DNA of 64,000 bases from Acidisoma sp965199065 (GTDB lineage Bacteria > Pseudomonadota > Alphaproteobacteria > Acetobacterales > Acetobacteraceae). Of the stretch, positions 1-8,784 are shown piece after piece. The stretch is from NCBI RefSeq assembly GCF_965199065.1, contig NZ_CBDAQN010000002.1, forward strand, positions 62,001 to 126,000. Direction: 5' to 3'. The notes beneath the pieces were generated by a model, which saw only the letters and a program-made list of their open reading frames with translations, had not been told where the DNA came from and searched no databases. The first letter of the stretch is position 1, and the number at the start of each line of letters is the position of its first letter. Both the position numbers and the translations under genes were made by a program.

Positions 1-3
1 CCA

Positions 4-2070
4 TCAGTGGACCTCGGCTTCAACGAGCGGCGGCCTGGACGGCTGCTCGGCAATGATGCCGGAGGCCGTCGTGCGCCGTTCCATGGCCGCTATATCGGCA
101 GGCTTCAGGATGTACCCGGGTGTCCGCTGGAAGGAGCGGGCAATGACAACGGCGATGATGGCGAGCATCGAGCCGCCGGCCATCCACCAGATGCGCCAGA
201 TCATGCCGAACCCGAAGCCGAAGGCGAAGATACCGATGACGAACGGAACCATCGTGTTGCTCGGCATGTGGATCGGCCCGAACCGGTCCGGTTGGGACAG
301 ATCGAGCCCGCTGCGGCGCCGCCAGTCCAGCTCGTCGAGCGCGTTGACCTGCGGCGTGACGGCGAAGTTGTAGAATGGCACCGGCGTATGGGTGAGCCAC
401 TCCAGGGTGCGGGCGGTGCCCCAGGGGTCAGCCTCGAGGCGCGTCTTGCGGTCGCGGATGCTCACGAACAGCATCCAGGCGAAGATGAGGACGGACAGGC
501 TGTAGAAGCCGATTCCGACCTCCTGAATGATGAGGAGCGGCAGCATGTGCGTGTCGAATTCATAATCCAGCCGCCGCGTCTCGCCCATGAACCCGAGCGC
601 GAACATGGCGACGAAGACGAGAATGGTGCCGATCGAGAAGGTCCAGAAGAAAAGTTTGCCGCTGCGCTCGTCGAGCATCATGCCGAATACCTTGGGGAAC
701 CAGTAGGTTACGGCGCCGAAGATTGCGTAGGCGATGAGCAGGACCATGCAGTGGAAGTGGGCGACGACGAAGACGCTATTGTGGACGGTGTAGTCGATCG
801 CGGGCATCGCCAGCATCATGCCGGTCAGACCGCCGGCCAACAGGAGAAACAGGCCACCGATGCACCACAGCATGGGGGTGTCGAAGCTCAGCCGGCCACG
901 ATACATCGTGAAGACCCAGTTGAAGACCTTCACGCCGGTGGGGACGCCGACGAACATGGTGGCGACGCTGAAGAAGGTGTTGACGGCGGGGCCGGCGCCC
1001 ATGGTGAAGAAATGGTGCAGCCAGACCAGCCAGGCGATGCCGGCGATCGCGAAGGTCGCGGCCACCATCGTGGTGTAACCGAATAGTGGGCGCTCCGAGA
1101 AGGTCGGGATGATCTCCGAGAAGATGCCGAAGGCCGGGAGCACGAGGAAGTAGACCTCCGGGTGGCCCCAGATCCAGAACAGGTTCGTATAGAGCATCAG
1201 GTTGCCGCCCTGGCCGGCGGTGAAGAAATGCGTGCCGATGTAGCGGTCGGCGCTGAGGAGCGCGAGCGCCACGCCGAGAACCGGGAAGGCTGTCAGGCCG
1301 ATGATGTTGGTGGAGAGCGTCGTCCAGGTGAACACGGGCAGGCGGAACCAGGTCATGCCCGGCGCCCGCATCATGACGATGGTGGCGATCATGTTGACCG
1401 CGTTCAGGGTGGTGCCGATGCTCGAGATCTGGATGGCCCAGATCCAGTAGTCGACGCCGACGCCCGGGCTGAACGGCAGCTCGGTCAGCGGGATGAGGCC
1501 GGACCAGCCGGCATCCGAGAAGTCGCCGACGAAGAGCGAAACCATGACGAGGGCCGCGCCCATCGCGGTCAGCCAGAGGCTGACGGCGTTCAGGTATGGG
1601 AAGGCCATGTCACGCGCGCCGACCTGCAGCGGCACGATCACGTTGGTGAGGCCGGTGAGGATCGGCGTCACCGCGAACAGGATCATGATGGTGCCGTGCG
1701 AGCTGTAGATCTGGTCGAAGTGGTAGGGCGGGATGTAGCCGTGCAAGGCGTCCAGATAGTGCGGCGAATGCGGTCCATCGGCGAGGACCTGCTGGGTCCG
1801 GATCATGAGGCCGTCGAAAAATCCGCGGAACATCATGACGAGGCCGACGATGATGTACATCACGCCGATCTTCTTATGATCGACCGTCGTGATCCATTCT
1901 CGCCAAAGGTACGGGATTTTTTTGAAGTAGAGGACGGGCACGATGACGGCAACTGCCGCGACAGCAGCCAGGACGAAGGCGAAGAGGATAATGACGTTGT
2001 CGATCGGGATGGCGCTCAGCGTGAGACGCCCGAACAGGAAGGACCAGGGGCCCTGGAGATGGACGAGCAC
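4..2070 (-). CDS. cyoB: Cytochrome bo3 ubiquinol oxidase subunit I
   Basis: Catalytic haem-copper subunit of the quinol oxidase, which oxidises ubiquinol, reduces O2 to water and pumps protons across the inner membrane. The 688-residue protein is slightly longer than E. coli CyoB. It shows a multi-helix membrane protein with the expected histidines: H125 in HGTIMIL, the Cu-B motif WGHPEVYF near residue 302, a His pair in LHHFF near 351, and AHFH near 437-439 for the two haems. The start is GTG, with an AGGGG-type ribosome site about 9 bases upstream. It begins one base after the cyoA stop, so the two are co-transcribed. The stop is followed by TGATGG on the minus strand, which would start cyoC at position 4 and run off the left edge. 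The assignment is secure from motifs and from its partner cyoA. Confidence 0.96.
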   Translation of the reverse strand: MLVHLQGPWSFLFGRLTLSAIPIDNVIILFAFVLAAVAAVAVIVPVLYFKKIPYLWREWITTVDHKKIGVMYIIVGLVMMFRGFFDGLMIRTQQVLADGPHSPHYLDALHGYIPPYHFDQIYSSHGTIMILFAVTPILTGLTNVIVPLQVGARDMAFPYLNAVSLWLTAMGAALVMVSLFVGDFSDAGWSGLIPLTELPFSPGVGVDYWIWAIQISSIGTTLNAVNMIATIVMMRAPGMTWFRLPVFTWTTLSTNIIGLTAFPVLGVALALLSADRYIGTHFFTAGQGGNLMLYTNLFWIWGHPEVYFLVLPAFGIFSEIIPTFSERPLFGYTTMVAATFAIAGIAWLVWLHHFFTMGAGPAVNTFFSVATMFVGVPTGVKVFNWVFTMYRGRLSFDTPMLWCIGGLFLLLAGGLTGMMLAMPAIDYTVHNSVFVVAHFHCMVLLIAYAIFGAVTYWFPKVFGMMLDERSGKLFFWTFSIGTILVFVAMFALGFMGETRRLDYEFDTHMLPLLIIQEVGIGFYSLSVLIFAWMLFVSIRDRKTRLEADPWGTARTLEWLTHTPVPFYNFAVTPQVNALDELDWRRRSGLDLSQPDRFGPIHMPSNTMVPFVIGIFAFGFGFGMIWRIWWMAGGSMLAIIAVVIARSFQRTPGYILKPADIAAMERRTTASGIIAEQPSRPPLVEAEVH

Positions 2071-2071
2071 T

Positions 2072-3088
2072 TTATAACCCCTTCGGATTTGAGGCGGCGC
2101 GGCGATCGTTAGACGGCCCGGAAGCAGGCGCCATCTTCTCGGTGAGGTCGGCGGGCACAGGGTAGGTCACCCCGTCCATCGCATCCGCCACCGTGTGGTT
2201 GAACAGGTCGGGGTCAACCGAGGCGAAGTAGCCCGGCTTGGCCCCGATATTGAGCGTCGGGTGGGCGAGCTTTTGGAACGTAGCGTAGGACAGCGCGCCG
2301 TGGTTCGGAGCCGCCTGGCCGGCCTGCACGCTGGAAACCCAGCCATTGAACTGATCGTCGCTCACGACGCGCGTCGAGAACTGCATCCAGGCAAACCCCG
2401 CCCCACTGAAATCCGCTGAAAAGCCTTCATAGGTTCCGAAATGATCGGAGCTGAAGACGTCCCGCGTCTGCATCCCCGGCATCACGTCGATCATGGGCGC
2501 CAACTGGGGGATAAAGAAGTCGTTGGTGACCGAGGTCGAAGTCATACGCAGGTGCACCACCCTCCCCCGTGGAATGACGAGGTCGTCGATCGTAGCGATG
2601 TGCTGCTGAGGATAGATGAAGAACCACTGCCAATCCGTGGTGATGACATCGACCTCAAGCGGAGGTTGCGCCGGTCCGGCAGCGCCCCCTGAGGTTTGCA
2701 GCACCGTCGGGGCATACGGGTTTGTCTCGATCACAGACTCGTAGGTGAAGACGGCGAGCATGCCCACGATGGCGATGGGGCCGCCCCAGATCAGCAGTTC
2801 GATCACCAGCGAGTGTGACCAGTCGGGGTCGTAGGCAGCGTTCCGCACCTTGGCGTAGCGCCAGATAAAAAGGCACAGCATCAAAGTGGTCGGCAGGATG
2901 ATGAGCAACATGATGCCCACGTCCAGCATGGTGAACTTGAGCTGAGCGGCTGCCACCGGCCCCTTCGGGTAGAACAGCCGGAAGGTCTCCCCGCAGCCGC
3001 CGAGGGGCAGCAGAGCCGTGGCCATTGCTGGCCAGGTAAACCATTTCTTCAAATTAAACCCGGTGGGGACGCATTTTTCCAAAGCCAA
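2072..3088 (-). CDS. cyoA: Cytochrome bo3 ubiquinol oxidase subunit II
   Basis: Subunit II of the quinol oxidase: a lipoprotein with two membrane helices and a periplasmic cupredoxin-like domain. The frame is open further upstream (to an ATG at 3226), but the sequence there does not look like CyoA. I prefer a TTG start at 3088 because GGAGG lies 9 bases before it and it gives a basic N-terminus, a hydrophobic stretch and the lipobox LGGC. An ATG at 3025 would leave a signal of only about 10 residues. The C-terminal domain has the quinol-oxidase version of the fold (FGTYEGFSADFSG) without the two cysteines that bind Cu-A in cytochrome c oxidases, which supports quinol as the donor. It lies directly upstream of cyoB with a one-base gap. 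Confidence 0.93.
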   Translation of the reverse strand: MALEKCVPTGFNLKKWFTWPAMATALLPLGGCGETFRLFYPKGPVAAAQLKFTMLDVGIMLLIILPTTLMLCLFIWRYAKVRNAAYDPDWSHSLVIELLIWGGPIAIVGMLAVFTYESVIETNPYAPTVLQTSGGAAGPAQPPLEVDVITTDWQWFFIYPQQHIATIDDLVIPRGRVVHLRMTSTSVTNDFFIPQLAPMIDVMPGMQTRDVFSSDHFGTYEGFSADFSGAGFAWMQFSTRVVSDDQFNGWVSSVQAGQAAPNHGALSYATFQKLAHPTLNIGAKPGYFASVDPDLFNHTVADAMDGVTYPVPADLTEKMAPASGPSNDRRAASNPKGL

Positions 3089-3737
3089 GGCGAAAATCCT
3101 CCACGCGGACGTCGGGTTTGACTGTGGTTCCTTCGTACAGCGGGCTACGCCGAGCCGGATCGCGCGTAGTTCTACGGCAGATCGCGACGCTGTCGAGGGG
3201 CTCCGTCCACGGTTTGACAAGCCCAAAGATCACAAAACAGCCAGCCGGGCAACGCCTGCCAGGATGTGAATTCTCTCTGCTGCTGTGAGAAAATGGCGCG
3301 GCGGCACAATGGCTTCGGCTTCGTTAATGACTGATCGTTAATGAACTCATATACCGAGACTACCATCAGGTTAGGTCGTGAGGCCGGAACCGAACGATGC
3401 GACTTGCTCCCGAAGGTCGAAAGACAGTGCAGAGCGCCATTCGGGGTCGATACGCCGTGCACATTACAATTGTTCTACAAGACGCGTAGACAATGCGGGC
3501 ATATGCGCCGAGTGTTTTCTCTAGTTAAATCGAGCCTCTTTTCGGCCGTGCTGTTATAACAACCGACTCGCTTCCGTAGTCTTTTCGAGTACGAAGCGCT
3601 CTCGCGCAGCTTTATCCGAGTGGCCAAACCTTGCGAACGGCATGAAGCAATTTGCAGAGCCGACATGACTTGCAAGATATGCTTATATGCCCTTAATTGG
3701 CGAAAGGAATGGTTCGCGATCATGATTTCCATCGCGG
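3089..3737. other. Intergenic region between divergent cyoA and the efflux adaptor gene
   Basis: About 650 bases with no gene I can support. It must hold the promoters of cyoAB (leftward) and of the first RND efflux operon (rightward). The part from about 3280 to 3720 is visibly richer in A and T than the flanking genes. The only clear structure is a pair of 10-base direct repeats at 3321-3344. Short open frames here, such as one of about 85 codons on the minus strand at 3475-3732, have no recognisable motif and no ribosome site. Confidence 0.5.
3321..3344. repeat. Two direct repeats of TCGTTAATGA, possible operator
   Basis: TCGTTAATGA occurs at 3321-3330 and again at 3335-3344, a 14-base period, inside the A/T-rich divergent promoter region. 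Tandem half-sites in such a position often bind a regulator. No regulator can be assigned from sequence alone. Confidence 0.35.
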
Positions 3738-5024
3738 ATGCCGACGATCATGGACAACACAATGAACACTCGAGAGACTCATTCGGGCTCGCCCCTCGGT
3801 GAGGTTGCCGGCCCGCTTCACGAAGAGCGGCCGCAGAAGCGCCGGCGCCTCTTGACCGGGCCACGTCTGGCGCTCGCCGTCGTCGTGGCGCTGGCAGCTG
3901 GTGGCGCCTGGCAGATGACCCGCCATGGGAGCGCGAGCCCGATGCCGCCGCCGCCGCTTCCACTGGTGACGGTGAGCGCTCCACTTCAGCACCCGGTGGG
4001 GCAGTGGGAAGGATTCCTCGGCCAATTTTCGGCGGTGAGCCGCGTTGAACTGAGGCCTCAGGTCGGCGGCACCCTGAGCGACATCGACTTCACCGACGGC
4101 GCGATCGTCCACAAGGGCGACCTGCTCTTCCAGATCGACCCGCGGCCGTATGCCATCAAAGTCGCCGAGCAAGAGGCCGATATCCGAAGTGCCGAGGCGA
4201 AGCTGACGTTTCTGGGCAGCGAGTTGTGGCGCGCTCAACAGCTCAAGCGGACCGATTTCGGAACCGCCGAGAACGTCGACCAGCGCAACTCCGATCAGAG
4301 GTCCGCTGCGGCGGCCTTGGCAGAGGCACAGGCAGAGCTCGCCAACTCTGAGCTCGACATGGAATACGCGCGTGTCGCCGCGCCTTTCACCGGACGGATC
4401 GGCGAGCATCAGGTCTCCATTGGTAGCCTTGTCACCGGCAGCCGCGCCGGGACGAGCGGCACGACGCTGCTCGCCACGCTCGTATCCGTCGATCCCATGT
4501 ACCTGAACTTTCGCATGAGCGAGGCCGACTACCTCGCTTTCGCGGAAGCACGGGCAAATTCGTCCAATCCCAAAGCCGATCAGGTGGATTTCAGCCTCGG
4601 CGACGAGAACAGCTACGACCACCACGGAACGCTCGATTTCGTCGACAACGTCATAGACTCGTCCAGCGGGACGATCCTGGCACGTGCGACCGTTTCCAAC
4701 CCCAACATGCTGATCGTTCCGGGTGAGTTCGCACGCATTCGTCTGGCGATTGCGCCGCCGACGGCTGCCTTGCTTGTGCCCGATGACGCCATCATCCCCG
4801 ATCAGTCGCAAGACATGGTCATGACAGTGGCCCCGAATGGAACCGTAGTGCCCAAGATCGTCAAGATTGGCGATCTCCGCGGCGGCCTGCGCGTCATCCG
4901 CTCAGGCTTGGCACCTACCGATCGTGTCATCATCGACGGGCTGATGCACGCGATGCCGGGAACGAAGGTTGCCGTCCAGACGAGCCCGATCCGCTTCGAC
5001 GCCGCAGCCGACGCGCAAGACTGA
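3738..5024 (+). CDS. RND efflux periplasmic adaptor (membrane fusion protein), MexE/AcrA type
   Basis: Adaptor that links an inner-membrane RND pump to an outer-membrane channel. The 428-residue protein has a basic N-terminal stretch followed by one membrane helix (about residues 42-58), then the first half of a biotinyl-lipoyl domain near 100-140 (VELRPQVGGTLSDIDF), an alpha-helical hairpin rich in Ala and Glu, and a beta-barrel with the typical VDPMYLNF segment. Starts at 3738, 3750 and 3762 are all in frame ATGs; none has a strong ribosome site, so the first residues are uncertain. The pump gene follows after 40 bases. No outer-membrane factor is beside it, so it may share one, for example the NodT-type lipoprotein at 13.1-14.6 kb. 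Confidence 0.92.
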   Translation: MPTIMDNTMNTRETHSGSPLGEVAGPLHEERPQKRRRLLTGPRLALAVVVALAAGGAWQMTRHGSASPMPPPPLPLVTVSAPLQHPVGQWEGFLGQFSAVSRVELRPQVGGTLSDIDFTDGAIVHKGDLLFQIDPRPYAIKVAEQEADIRSAEAKLTFLGSELWRAQQLKRTDFGTAENVDQRNSDQRSAAAALAEAQAELANSELDMEYARVAAPFTGRIGEHQVSIGSLVTGSRAGTSGTTLLATLVSVDPMYLNFRMSEADYLAFAEARANSSNPKADQVDFSLGDENSYDHHGTLDFVDNVIDSSSGTILARATVSNPNMLIVPGEFARIRLAIAPPTAALLVPDDAIIPDQSQDMVMTVAPNGTVVPKIVKIGDLRGGLRVIRSGLAPTDRVIIDGLMHAMPGTKVAVQTSPIRFDAAADAQD

Positions 5025-5064
5025 CCGCCGGCCTTCGCACCTCATCGGCTTCAGGACCAACATC

Positions 5065-8000
5065 ATGCGCCTCACGCACGTCTTCATCGACCGGCCAATT
5101 CTGGCGACCGTCCTCAGCGTGTTCCTGACCCTGATCGGGCTGGGCGCGCTCGCGGTCCTGCCGATCGCGCAGTATCCGGAAATTGTGCCGCCAACGGTTC
5201 AGATCACCACCACCTATCCCGGCGCCTCCGCCGAAACCGTCGCGAACACTGTCGCGACGCCGATCGAGCAGGAGGTCAACGGCGTCGAAAACATGCTCTA
5301 CATGAGCAGCCAGTCCACGGGTGACGGCAAGCTTACGATCACTGTGACCTTCCGGATCGGCACCGACCTCAACGTCGCGCAGATGCTGACGCAAAACCGT
5401 GTCGAGGACGCGCTGCCGCGCCTTCCCGACGACGTGCAGCGTTTGGGCGTGCAGGTCCGGAAGTCGACACCCGATATTCTGCTCGCTGTTCACCTCATGT
5501 CGCCCAACCAGTCGCGCAGCGAACTCTACCTGTCGAACTACGCGACGCTGCATGTGAAGGATACGCTCGCCCGCCTTCCCGGGGTGGGCGATGTGCAGTT
5601 GTTCGGCGGCCGCGACTACGCCATGCGGATCTGGCTCGACCCGGACAAGATCGCCGCGCGCAACCTCGACGCGAGCGAGGTTCTGGCGGCGATCCAGGCG
5701 CAGAACGTGCAGGTTTCCGCCGGCATTCTCAACCAGCCGCCGATCGCCACACATGAAGCCTTCCAGCTCAACGTGCAGACGCTCGGCCGGCTTTCGACGC
5801 CCGAACAGTTTGCCAACATCCTCATCAAATCCGATGCCCAGGGACGCGTGACCCACCTGCGCGACATTGGCCGTGTCGAGATCGGCGCCGCAGATTATGG
5901 TTCGGCCGCCTATATGGATCGCCTCGACGGTCTGCCGCTGCTCATCTTCTCGCAGCCGGGCGCCAACTCGCTGCAGGTGGCGCACGAGGTTCTGACAACG
6001 ATGCAGACCTTGGCGCGGAGCTTCCCGGCCGGTGTCGGCTATCGCGTGATCTACAATCCCACCATCTTCGTCGCGAAGTCGGTGGATGAAGTCATCAAGA
6101 CGATCTTCATCGCCATCGTGCTGGTCGTGTGCGTCGTCATCATGTTTCTGCAGACCTGGCGCGCCTCTCTCATCCCCGTCATCGCCATTCCAGTGTCCCT
6201 CATCGGGACCTTCGTGATCCTGGAGGCCGTTGGGATATCCCTCAACAACCTGTCGCTCTTCGGGCTCGTGCTGGCCGTCGGCATCGTGGTCGATGACGCC
6301 ATCGTCGTGGTGGAGAACGTCGAGCGCAACCTGCGGCTTGGAATGACGCCGAAGGAGGCCGCGCACCGGACGATGGACGAGGTCGGCGGCGCGCTCATCG
6401 CCATCGCCATCGCGCTCTGCGCGGTGTTCGTGCCGACAGCCTTCCTCTCCGGTATCTCGGGGCAGTTCTTCCGCCAATTCGCCGTCACGATCTCGGCGTC
6501 GACGGTCATCTCCTGTCTCGTGTCCCTGACCCTGAGCCCGGCGCTCTGTGCGGTTCTGTTCAAGCCGCATCAGGTTCATGACAAGCGGCGGCAGGCGCTC
6601 GCGGTCAGGCTCGTCCGCGGCGGCTTCGCCCTGTTCAACCGTAGCTTCGAGCGGCTTTCGGACGGCTATGGAATTCTCACGAGCCGGCTTGTCCGCATGC
6701 TGGGCCTCGTGCTGGCTGTCTATCTCGGGCTGATCGCCCTGGCAGGCTTCCAGTTCGCACGCGCCCCGACCGGCTTCATTCCCGAGCAGGATCAGGGCTA
6801 TCTCATCACGGTCTTGCAGCTGCCGGCAGGCGCCACGCTCAATCGCACTGAGGCGGTCGTGAAGCAGGCGACGGACATCATCCTCAAGACCCGCGGCATC
6901 GAGCACGCGGCCCCGTTCGCCGGGCTTGATGCGACGACGTTCACGGTCGCCTCCAACGCCGGCACCATCTTCAGCGGCCTCCCGTCGCTCTACAACCATT
7001 CGCTGCCCGGGGTGACGGCGACGACCGTCCTCGCCGACCTGCGCCGCCGACTGTCGGTGATCCAGGGCGCGTTCGTGCTCACCATTCCGCCGCCGCCGGT
7101 GCCCGGGCTCGGGAGCGCGGGCGGCTTCAAGATGATGCTGCAGGACCGCGGGGGAGTAGGACCCGATGCTCTGGCAAAGGCCGCGCAGACGCTCGTGGCG
7201 GCCGCCAACGCGGACCACGACTTCGCAGGTGTCTTCACCCTGTTCAGCACGCGCACGCCATCGGTCTACCTCGACATCGACCGCGAGAAGGCCGAGATGG
7301 TGGGGCTGACGCCGACCGACGTGTTCAACACGCTGCAGATTTACCTAGGCTCGCAATACGTCAACGACTTCAACTACCTTGGCCGCACCTACGAAGTCAT
7401 CGCCCAGGCGGATGGCCGCTTCCGCAGCAATGTCGGTGACATCAGCCGGCTGGAGGTGCGCAACGCAGCAGGTCAGATGGTCCCGATCAGCACCGTCGCG
7501 CGCTTCGCCGAAACAACCGGACCGTACCGGGTGCCGCGCTACGACCTGTTCCCGGCCGCCGAGATCATGGGGACCGCCGCGCCCGGCATAGCCACGGGCA
7601 CTGCCCTGGCGAGGATGGAGACGCTGGCGCACCAGGTGCTGCCGCCGGGTATCGGCTTCGAGTGGACCGACCTCGCCTTCCAGCAGGAGCAGAAGGGAAC
7701 GCCGACGTTGCTGATCTTCGCCGCCTCCGCGCTCTTCGTGTTCCTGGTGCTCGCCGCGCAATACGAGAGCTGGAAGCTGCCGCTCGCCGTCATCCTGATC
7801 GTGCCGATGTGCCTGCTCGCCTCCGTCAGCGGCCTGTTGCTGCGGGGCATGCCGATCGACATCCTGGCGCAGATCGGCTTCGTCGTGCTGGTGGGCCTGG
7901 CGGCCAAGAACGCCATACTGATCGTGGAGTTCGCCCGTCAGGCCGAGGCGGAAGGAGCGACGCCGGCCAACGCCGCCGTGCATGCCGCCCGCACCCGTCT

Positions 8001-8226
8001 GCGTCCGATCCTGATGACCTCCTTCGCCTTCATCCTGGGCGTGGCGCCGCTTGTCGTCGCAACCGGCGCGGGCGCCGAACTGCGGCAATCCCTCGGCACG
8101 GCGGTCTTCTTCGGGATGCTGGGCGTGACAGGCTTCGGGCTGCTGTTCACCCCGGCCTTCTACACGATCGTCCGCACCATCGGGCGCAAGCAGACGGCGC
8201 CGGTGCGGCTGAAGGCGCCGGTCTGA
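5065..8226 (+). CDS. RND multidrug efflux pump, HAE-1 family (MexF/AcrB-like)
   Basis: Proton-driven inner-membrane transporter of the hydrophobe/amphiphile efflux family, 1053 residues from the preferred start. The frame is open back to 4969, but the ATG at 5065 gives the standard family N-terminus (MRLTHVFIDRPILATVLS) and has AGGA about 8 bases upstream. It shows the internal duplication of RND pumps, the QYPEI loop, the paired aspartates of transmembrane helix 4 (VVDDAIVVVEN, near residue 410) that relay protons, and the GLAAKNAILIVEF helix of the second half. It is co-transcribed with the adaptor upstream. Substrates cannot be read from the sequence. Confidence 0.95.
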   Translation: MRLTHVFIDRPILATVLSVFLTLIGLGALAVLPIAQYPEIVPPTVQITTTYPGASAETVANTVATPIEQEVNGVENMLYMSSQSTGDGKLTITVTFRIGTDLNVAQMLTQNRVEDALPRLPDDVQRLGVQVRKSTPDILLAVHLMSPNQSRSELYLSNYATLHVKDTLARLPGVGDVQLFGGRDYAMRIWLDPDKIAARNLDASEVLAAIQAQNVQVSAGILNQPPIATHEAFQLNVQTLGRLSTPEQFANILIKSDAQGRVTHLRDIGRVEIGAADYGSAAYMDRLDGLPLLIFSQPGANSLQVAHEVLTTMQTLARSFPAGVGYRVIYNPTIFVAKSVDEVIKTIFIAIVLVVCVVIMFLQTWRASLIPVIAIPVSLIGTFVILEAVGISLNNLSLFGLVLAVGIVVDDAIVVVENVERNLRLGMTPKEAAHRTMDEVGGALIAIAIALCAVFVPTAFLSGISGQFFRQFAVTISASTVISCLVSLTLSPALCAVLFKPHQVHDKRRQALAVRLVRGGFALFNRSFERLSDGYGILTSRLVRMLGLVLAVYLGLIALAGFQFARAPTGFIPEQDQGYLITVLQLPAGATLNRTEAVVKQATDIILKTRGIEHAAPFAGLDATTFTVASNAGTIFSGLPSLYNHSLPGVTATTVLADLRRRLSVIQGAFVLTIPPPPVPGLGSAGGFKMMLQDRGGVGPDALAKAAQTLVAAANADHDFAGVFTLFSTRTPSVYLDIDREKAEMVGLTPTDVFNTLQIYLGSQYVNDFNYLGRTYEVIAQADGRFRSNVGDISRLEVRNAAGQMVPISTVARFAETTGPYRVPRYDLFPAAEIMGTAAPGIATGTALARMETLAHQVLPPGIGFEWTDLAFQQEQKGTPTLLIFAASALFVFLVLAAQYESWKLPLAVILIVPMCLLASVSGLLLRGMPIDILAQIGFVVLVGLAAKNAILIVEFARQAEAEGATPANAAVHAARTRLRPILMTSFAFILGVAPLVVATGAGAELRQSLGTAVFFGMLGVTGFGLLFTPAFYTIVRTIGRKQTAPVRLKAPV

Positions 8227-8231
8227 GAGCA

Positions 8232-8257
8232 TCGGGGGCGGGGCTACTCGTCCCCGA
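8232..8257. terminator. Possible hairpin between convergent pump and MarR genes
   Basis: TCGGGG at 8232-8237 can pair with CCCCGA at 8252-8257 around a 14-base loop. It sits at the convergent junction and overlaps the last codons of the MarR gene. There is no T-run, so a terminator role is only possible. Confidence 0.25.
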
Positions 8258-8708
8258 AATCGGCCGCGGCCACCCGCAGCAGCGCCGCGCGCAGCCGGGC
8301 GGACTCGTCTTGGCCAATGGCTTCCTCGAAAGCCAACTGCGCGCGACGCCAGAGCTGGGTCCCCTTCGCGAGCATATCCCGTCCGGCTTTGGTGACGGAG
8401 ACCTCCCGGCTGCGGCGATCCTGCCCGACCACGATCTTCACGTAGCCGCGCGCCTCGAGAGGGCGGAGGTTGTGGCCGAGCGTCGCCCTGTCCATGACGA
8501 TGGCCTCGGCCAGGGGGATGATGGCGATCGGTCCGAGCCGGGCGATCTCGGTAAGCAGCGAGTATTGGGTGGAACGCAGGTTAAGGGGCGCGAGCGTACG
8601 GTCGAACAGCTGCGTGACCCGGCGCGTCGCCTGACGCAGGCAATAGCAGTCGCACTGCATCTCAACGTTTGCCATCTTATCCAACCCGGACGCGTCTACC
8701 CTACCCAT
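8244..8708 (-). CDS. MarR-family transcriptional regulator
   Basis: A 154-residue winged helix-turn-helix protein. The segment LRSTQYSLLTEIARLGP leads into the recognition helix region LAEAIVMDRATLGHNLRPLEARGYV, followed by the beta-wing VVGQDRRSREVSVTKAGRDML. This is the classical MarR layout, with the characteristic DxRxR-type wing. The N-terminus has a cysteine cluster (CDCYC), which could sense oxidants or metals; that is inference. An internal ATG at 8675 is an equally good start. It lies downstream of the second RND pump on the same strand and convergent with the first pump, so it may regulate either system. Confidence 0.9.
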   Translation of the reverse strand: MGRVDASGLDKMANVEMQCDCYCLRQATRRVTQLFDRTLAPLNLRSTQYSLLTEIARLGPIAIIPLAEAIVMDRATLGHNLRPLEARGYVKIVVGQDRRSREVSVTKAGRDMLAKGTQLWRRAQLAFEEAIGQDESARLRAALLRVAAADFGDE

Positions 8709-8784
8709 CGCCCTTATATGCGCGAAGGAGGCTTGACAATGATCCCGGTTTAACGCCGCTCAGAAGCGCGTGGAGCGCGCTACC

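Noticed and set aside
2400..2560. Possible cytochrome c oxidase identity for the subunit II gene
   Set aside because: The segment that should hold the two Cu-A cysteines has none; it matches quinol oxidase subunit II.
3475..3732. 85-codon minus-strand frame upstream of the efflux adaptor
   Set aside because: It has no ribosome site, no homology I recognise and an odd composition, and it overlaps the expected promoter region.
4930..7218. Open frame of 762 codons on the minus strand opposite the first RND pump
   Set aside because: It is antisense to a gene with clear RND motifs, is very rich in Arg, Asp, Gly and Glu, and has no domain; long antisense frames are expected in high-GC DNA.
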